From contig SUYX01000017.1 in the NCBI GenBank assembly GCA_015060225.1, positions 1-44,988 of the forward strand: a stretch of DNA of 44,988 nt, read 5' to 3'. The notes beneath the pieces are model-generated. The model ran no database searches. It worked only from the letters and a program-made list of their open reading frames with translations, and had not been told where the DNA came from. The DNA comes from Bacteroidales bacterium (GTDB taxonomy: Bacteria > Bacteroidota > Bacteroidia > Bacteroidales > UBA932). The position numbers were made by a program, and so were the translations under genes. Every line of letters starts with the position of its first letter. The stretch's first letter is position 1. Positions 41,127-44,988 of the stretch are shown piece by piece.

Positions 41127-42632
41127 ATGTTCAAAAATCAACCTAAAGGATTAATTCCTGCAGCTCTTGCCAATATGGGCGAGCGCTTTGGATTTTATAC
41201 CATGATGGCAATTCTTACATTATTCCTTATGTCTAAATTTGGACTAACAGGAACAGAAGCTGGAGGATTGTACTCATTCTTTTACGGAGCTATCTACATC
41301 CTTGCATTGGTAGGTGGTCTAATTGCAGATAAATTGAGGAATTATAAAGGGACAATCATCGCTGGCCTTATAGTGATGTCATTGGGATACCTTCTTTTGG
41401 CCATGCCTGCTCTAATTACCTCAAAATACATTGCTCTTGGTGCTTTACTTGTAATTGCATTCGGCAATGGTCTATTCAAGGGGAATCTTCAAGCCCTTGT
41501 AGGTCAGCTTTATGACAACGAGCAATATGCTTCAAAGAGAGACTCAGGATTCCAGATTTTCTATATGTTTATCAATATTGGAGGTTGTGTTGCTCCTTTC
41601 ATGGCTACTAGCGTAAGAAACTGGTTTGTTAAATCTCAAGGTTTCCTATACAACTCAGATCTACCATCTCTATGCTGGCAGTACAATAGAGGAGAGATGT
41701 CTCAAGAAGTTTTTAATGGAAGATTTACACAACTTGCAACAGAGGTTTCCGGTGGCGTAACTCCGGATATGGCAAGTTTTGCTTCAAACTACCTAGAAGC
41801 ATTTAACACTGGCTTTCATTATGCATTCTCGGTTGCAATCATTGCAATGCTTATTTCCCTAGTAATATTTTTGGTGAGCAAGAAATCTCTTCCTAATCCA
41901 AAAGGTAAGACTTCTTCATCGAAGACTGCCGTTTCAACTGAAGAAATCAAGCAAGATGCCAAAGAGATCAAGCAACGCCTACTTGCACTATTTGCTGTAT
42001 TTGGGGTTGTTATCTTCTTTTGGTTCTCATTCCATCAGAACGGTCTTACACTGACAATGTTTGCAAAAGATTATACTCTATTGGAACTATTCGGTAAACC
42101 TATTTCAGCTGAGATTTTCCAATCTATAAATCCATTTGTTGTTGTATTCCTCACACCTGTAGTAATGTGGGTATTCTCGGCATTAAGCAGAAAAGGTAAA
42201 GAACCTTCAACTCCTAAGAAAATTGGCATTGGTATGGGTATTGCCGCATCAGCATTCGTAATTATGGCATTAGGTTCTATTGGTTTACCTAAATTTGCAG
42301 AAGTAAATGAGATGGGTGGCCTAGATGCAGCTGCACGTGTAACACCTTTCTTACTTTTTGCAACATATTTCATCCTAACTATTGCAGAGTTATTCATTTC
42401 TCCTCTAGGTCTATCTTTTGTATCTAAGGTTGCACCTGCTCATCTTCAAGGCGTGATGCAGGGTTGCTGGTTAGGAGCAACAGCAGTTGGTAACTTCTCC
42501 TTGGTCTTAGGATCTATTATGTATGAAAATATCTCTATTTCTGTAACTTGGAGTGTATTTGCCATTGTATGCTTTATATCAATGGCGGTAATGTTCTCTA
42601 TGGTAAGCTGGTTAGAAAGAGTTTCAAAATAA
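41127..42632 (+). CDS. POT/PTR2-family proton-coupled peptide transporter
   Basis: The 501-residue major-facilitator transporter has 12 or more hydrophobic segments. The N-terminal POT motif is GERFGFYTMMAIL; the second conserved region is KGNLQALVGQLYD followed by DSGFQIFYMFINIGG. The C-terminal half has ELFISPLGLSFVSKVAPAHLQGVMQGCWLGATAVGN. It imports di- and tripeptides with protons. Codon use differs from the neighbours: leucine CTA and CTT are frequent and the gene is visibly more AT-rich. It is a single gene with its own promoter and terminator. Confidence 0.95.
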   Translation: MFKNQPKGLIPAALANMGERFGFYTMMAILTLFLMSKFGLTGTEAGGLYSFFYGAIYILALVGGLIADKLRNYKGTIIAGLIVMSLGYLLLAMPALITSKYIALGALLVIAFGNGLFKGNLQALVGQLYDNEQYASKRDSGFQIFYMFINIGGCVAPFMATSVRNWFVKSQGFLYNSDLPSLCWQYNRGEMSQEVFNGRFTQLATEVSGGVTPDMASFASNYLEAFNTGFHYAFSVAIIAMLISLVIFLVSKKSLPNPKGKTSSSKTAVSTEEIKQDAKEIKQRLLALFAVFGVVIFFWFSFHQNGLTLTMFAKDYTLLELFGKPISAEIFQSINPFVVVFLTPVVMWVFSALSRKGKEPSTPKKIGIGMGIAASAFVIMALGSIGLPKFAEVNEMGGLDAAARVTPFLLFATYFILTIAELFISPLGLSFVSKVAPAHLQGVMQGCWLGATAVGNFSLVLGSIMYENISISVTWSVFAIVCFISMAVMFSMVSWLERVSK

Positions 42633-42653
42633 CAGACATTATTAAATTATCAT

Positions 42654-42690
42654 AAAGCCGAGTCCAAAAAAATGTGACTCGGCTTTTTAT
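42654..42690 (+). terminator. Terminator of the POT transporter gene
   Basis: An 11-bp stem (42654-42664 with 42676-42686) with an A-rich 11-nt loop and TTTTTATTTTT downstream. Confidence 0.9.
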
Positions 42691-42710
42691 TTTTATCCAA
42701 AAAGAAAATC

Positions 42711-42719
42711 TATCTTTGC
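42711..42719 (+). promoter_or_regulatory. -7 box of the GT2 gene, immediately before its ATG
   Basis: TATCTTTGC ends 6 nt before the ATG at 42726. With the usual start point 5-7 nt after the box, transcription would begin at or very near the start codon, giving a leaderless or nearly leaderless mRNA. Confidence 0.55.
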
Positions 42720-42725
42720 GCTGTC

Positions 42726-43841
42726 ATGAGTAAAGTTGCCGTTGTAATACTTAACTGGAACGGAGAAAAGTTCCTGAAAAAATATATCCCGGTCCTGGTT
42801 GCCAATACACCTGCCTCAATGGAGGGGAAGAAGGTGGAACTGGTTGTGGCTGACAACGGTTCAACCGACAACTCCCTTGCATATCTGAAGGAGAACCATC
42901 CACAGGTGAGAATTATTCCGTTCAAGGAGAACTTCGGCTTTACCGGAGGTTACAACAGGGCACTGGCACAGGTAGAGGCGGAGTATTTCATACTCCTCAA
43001 TTCAGATATCCTTGTCCCTTGCAGCTGGCTGGAGCCTCTGGTGGAATTTATGGATTCCCATCCCAAGGTCGGAGTATGCCAGCCCAAGATGCTCTCTGAG
43101 GGGAGACACCAGCAGCTGTGCATTGCTGCAACAGGTAAAGAGGATACATCAGGGAGCTTTATTCCTGAGGAATCTGTCGGGAAGGAGATGTTTGAATACG
43201 CCGGGGCTTGCGGAGGGTTCATAGATATATTGGGATTCCCTTTGTGCAGGGGAAGGATCCTTTCTGATGTGGAATTTGACAACGGTCAGTATGACAATCC
43301 TATGCAGGTATTCTGGGCTTCCGGAGCCTGCATGATGGTACGCAGCAGCGTATGGAGGGAACTGGGAGGCCTGGATGAAAAGTTCTTTGCCCATATGGAG
43401 GAGATAGATTTCTGCTGGAGGGCACAACTGGCAGGGTATCAGGTGTGGGCTGTACCCCAGAGCCATGTGTTCCATGTGGGGGGAGGCACCCTACCTAACA
43501 ACTCCCCAAGGAAACTCTTCCTCAATTACCGCAACAACCTCCTCATGCTATACAAGAATCTTCCTGTTTCTGAAGGGTGGAGCGCTTTCGGGAAGAAAAG
43601 AGGGAACCGCAACCTGCATATTTTCATAAGGATGTGTGTGGACGGGCTCACCGCAATAATATATCTGCTGCAGCTGAAATGGAGTTTCTTCACATCCGTA
43701 ATAAAAGCGCACAATGAGTTCCGCAGGATGAAAAAGGAAACGGCAGTCACCCTCAAGGATAACCGCCGCTACCAACCTGTCGGCATCTATCCCAAGAGCC
43801 TTCTGGTAAGCAAGGCCCTTGGCAGACGCATAAAATTTTAA
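42726..43841 (+). CDS. Family 2 glycosyltransferase
   Basis: The 371-residue protein has a GT-A fold starting right at the N-terminus (VAVVILNWNGEKFLKKYIPVL, then VVADNGSTDNSLAYL). A DxD-like LLNSDILVP motif and the catalytic-site motif EEIDFCWRAQLAGYQVW are present. A hydrophobic C-terminal segment (TAIIYLLQLKWSFF) suggests membrane association. It resembles rhamnosyltransferase-like enzymes of cell-surface polysaccharide synthesis; the sugar cannot be told. It stands alone, not in a polysaccharide cluster, and converges on the PG0541-like gene with 8 bp between and no terminator seen. Confidence 0.92.
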   Translation: MSKVAVVILNWNGEKFLKKYIPVLVANTPASMEGKKVELVVADNGSTDNSLAYLKENHPQVRIIPFKENFGFTGGYNRALAQVEAEYFILLNSDILVPCSWLEPLVEFMDSHPKVGVCQPKMLSEGRHQQLCIAATGKEDTSGSFIPEESVGKEMFEYAGACGGFIDILGFPLCRGRILSDVEFDNGQYDNPMQVFWASGACMMVRSSVWRELGGLDEKFFAHMEEIDFCWRAQLAGYQVWAVPQSHVFHVGGGTLPNNSPRKLFLNYRNNLLMLYKNLPVSEGWSAFGKKRGNRNLHIFIRMCVDGLTAIIYLLQLKWSFFTSVIKAHNEFRRMKKETAVTLKDNRRYQPVGIYPKSLLVSKALGRRIKF

Positions 43842-43849
43842 AAACTATC

Positions 43850-44143
43850 CTAAATAGTGGAATCAACAACCCAACTGAAGGCCCTCAAGCCCATAAGGGG
43901 GTTGTTTTCATCCAACACTTTCAATCTACTCATAAAATCCTCCGCAATTCTGTCATCAACAATTGATATCATTGCAGAGTTGAGAGTAGGCCAGGCATGG
44001 TCTCCAAGGTGAGGGTCACCACCTTTTGACCCTCTACCCGAAACCTCTTCCCAGTTTGTAAAGCCCTTTACACCGGCTTTCAGCATAATATCCAGAATCT
44101 CCTCTTTAAAAGCCTGGTTATATGATATAAAAACTGCTTTCAT
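43850..44143 (-). CDS. PG0541-family transporter-associated protein
   Basis: The 97-residue cytoplasmic protein from ATG 44143 (MKAVFISYNQAFKEEILDIML) has a PII-like ferredoxin fold pattern: KGFTNWEEVSGRGSKGGDPHLGDHAWPTLNSAMISIVDD. It is found in Bacteroidota next to RND pump genes, named after Porphyromonas gingivalis PG0541, and is thought to be a regulatory or metal-sensing partner; its role is unproven. It starts 24 bp after the RND gene's stop, in the same operon. An upstream Met six codons earlier is possible. Confidence 0.85.
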   Translation of the reverse strand: MKAVFISYNQAFKEEILDIMLKAGVKGFTNWEEVSGRGSKGGDPHLGDHAWPTLNSAMISIVDDRIAEDFMSRLKVLDENNPLMGLRAFSWVVDSTI

Positions 44144-44167
44144 CTCTTTTCTTTTTTGCATTTTACA

Positions 44168-44988
44168 TTACTTTGCAAGGGCTTTCATAGCCTTAATCTC
44201 CGCTTTCCTCTTTTTCCTGAGACCGTTACCTGCAAACACTGCATACATTACAGGTACAATCAACAAGGTAATGAGGGTAGATACAGAAAGTCCCCAAGCC
44301 ACACAAGTACCCAAACCTCTCCACATCTCAGAACCCTCACCGGTTCCAATTGCCATTGGTACCATACCCAACACTGTTGTCATTGTGGTCATGAGCACAG
44401 GACGGAGACGGGATCTTCCCGATGTTACAATCGCATGTACAATTCCCATACCCCTCTCTCTACAAAGGATGATATAGTCTATAAGCACAATACCGTTCTT
44501 AACCACAATACCCATAAGCATGATAAGACCAATCATGGACATTACGTTCAGAGGCTGTCCTGTAACAAGGAATCCCAAAATCACACCCACAAACGCAAAT
44601 GGGATTGAGAACATGATCACAAACGGATATGTAAGTGACTCGAACTGTGCCGCCATTACAATGAACACAAGGATAATGATAAGGGCCATCAGCATAATGA
44701 GGTCTCCAAATGTCTCCTGCTGGTCTTCATAAGTACCACCCAACTGCCAGCTGATACCCATTGGCAATGCCAATTTGTCCATAAAGCCGTTTGTGGCCGA
44801 AACCAGGTCAGACATTGCCATACCCTGAGGAACAACAGCAGAAACAGTAACAAGTCTCTCACGGTCTTTACGCTCAATTGCAGGAGGGGTAAGAATCTCT
44901 TTAACCTCACCCAAGTCACGCAATCTGATACCCTGTCCCATTGCATTGTAGATAAGGATGTTCTCAATATCCTCAACTGTAGTACGGA
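44168..44988 (-). CDS. RND efflux pump inner-membrane subunit, C-terminal part
   Basis: The frame is open to the window edge, so only the last ~273 residues of a protein normally over 1,000 long are present. They cover the end of the periplasmic docking/porter region (AMGQGIRLRDLGEVKE, then TPPAIERKDRERLVTVSAVVPQGM). The C-terminal membrane bundle follows: LIMLMALIIILVFIVMAAQFESLTYPFVIMFSIPFAFVGVILGFL, NVMSMIGLIMLMGIVVKNGIVLIDY and RPVLMTTMTTVLGMVPMAIG. This is the AcrB/HAE1 (hydrophobe/amphiphile) pattern. It pairs with a PG0541-like protein downstream; the adaptor and outer-membrane genes should lie upstream, outside the window. Confidence 0.95.
   Translation of the reverse strand, partial: RTTVEDIENILIYNAMGQGIRLRDLGEVKEILTPPAIERKDRERLVTVSAVVPQGMAMSDLVSATNGFMDKLALPMGISWQLGGTYEDQQETFGDLIMLMALIIILVFIVMAAQFESLTYPFVIMFSIPFAFVGVILGFLVTGQPLNVMSMIGLIMLMGIVVKNGIVLIDYIILCRERGMGIVHAIVTSGRSRLRPVLMTTMTTVLGMVPMAIGTGEGSEMWRGLGTCVAWGLSVSTLITLLIVPVMYAVFAGNGLRKKRKAEIKAMKALAK

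Noticed and set aside
1-44988. CRISPR array, transposase or phage genes
   Set aside because: No regularly spaced repeats, cas genes, transposase or phage structural genes were seen. The only mobile signature is the tRNA-Asn repeat pair.

Overview
The window looks like chromosomal DNA of a Bacteroidota bacterium, most likely order Bacteroidales. The evidence is direct. Many genes are preceded by the phylum's -7 box (TAnnTTTG), several with a TTTG -33 box 18-21 nt upstream. Shine-Dalgarno sequences are rare. The protein families are typical of the group: FISUMP domains, a CCDC81-type HU protein, DUF4831, a PG0541-type RND partner, a TPR-TM-HTH regulator and SPOR lipoproteins. I cannot fix genus or species.

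Layout. 1-1.9 kb: 3' part of metG. 2.0-4.2 kb: an outer-membrane beta-barrel gene, a small XRE regulator, a ~225-nt minus-strand RNA that folds as a long rod with a central bubble (probable 6S RNA), and a membrane-anchored HU-CCDC81 protein. 4.2-5.45 kb: tRNA-Asn(GTT), followed by a toxin-antitoxin pair flanked by a 50-bp exact repeat of the tRNA 3' end, then a short C-rich, hairpin-dense element. 5.5-10.6 kb: HU protein, MscS channel, cutC, a secreted M81 metallopeptidase lipoprotein, a Dabb protein and a FISUMP protein. 10.6-13.9 kb: ettA with an AraC-type HTH reading frame open into it, and a membrane AraC regulator. 13.9-20 kb: two tandem YitT proteins, leuS and an M28 peptidase fused to a TonB C-terminal domain. 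20-24 kb: gcvT with a SPOR lipoprotein, a CapA-like protein and PhoH. 24-27 kb: FISUMP lipoprotein, lemA and two TPM-domain genes. 27-34 kb: apbE with a Tat-exported D-aminoacylase-like lipoprotein, a large M16 protease, a SIMPL protein and a DUF2147 protein. 34-35.8 kb: rpsF-rpsR-rplI. 35.8-41 kb: TPR-HTH regulator, and an operon of lipid A-type acyltransferase, DUF4831 and pepD. 41-45 kb: POT peptide transporter, GT2 glycosyltransferase, PG0541-like protein and the 3' end of an RND pump gene.

Most of the window is housekeeping and cell-envelope functions in short operons, closed by clear hairpin terminators that are often shared by converging genes. Peptide handling recurs: M28, M16, M81, PepD, POT and the D-aminoacylase-like hydrolase, many of them exported.

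The accessory part is 4.3-5.45 kb. It is a minimal tRNA-targeted island carrying only a toxin-antitoxin pair, with no integrase, next to an unexplained structured element. The other points of most interest are the probable 6S RNA, the AraC/EttA readthrough frame and a predicted leaderless glycosyltransferase mRNA.
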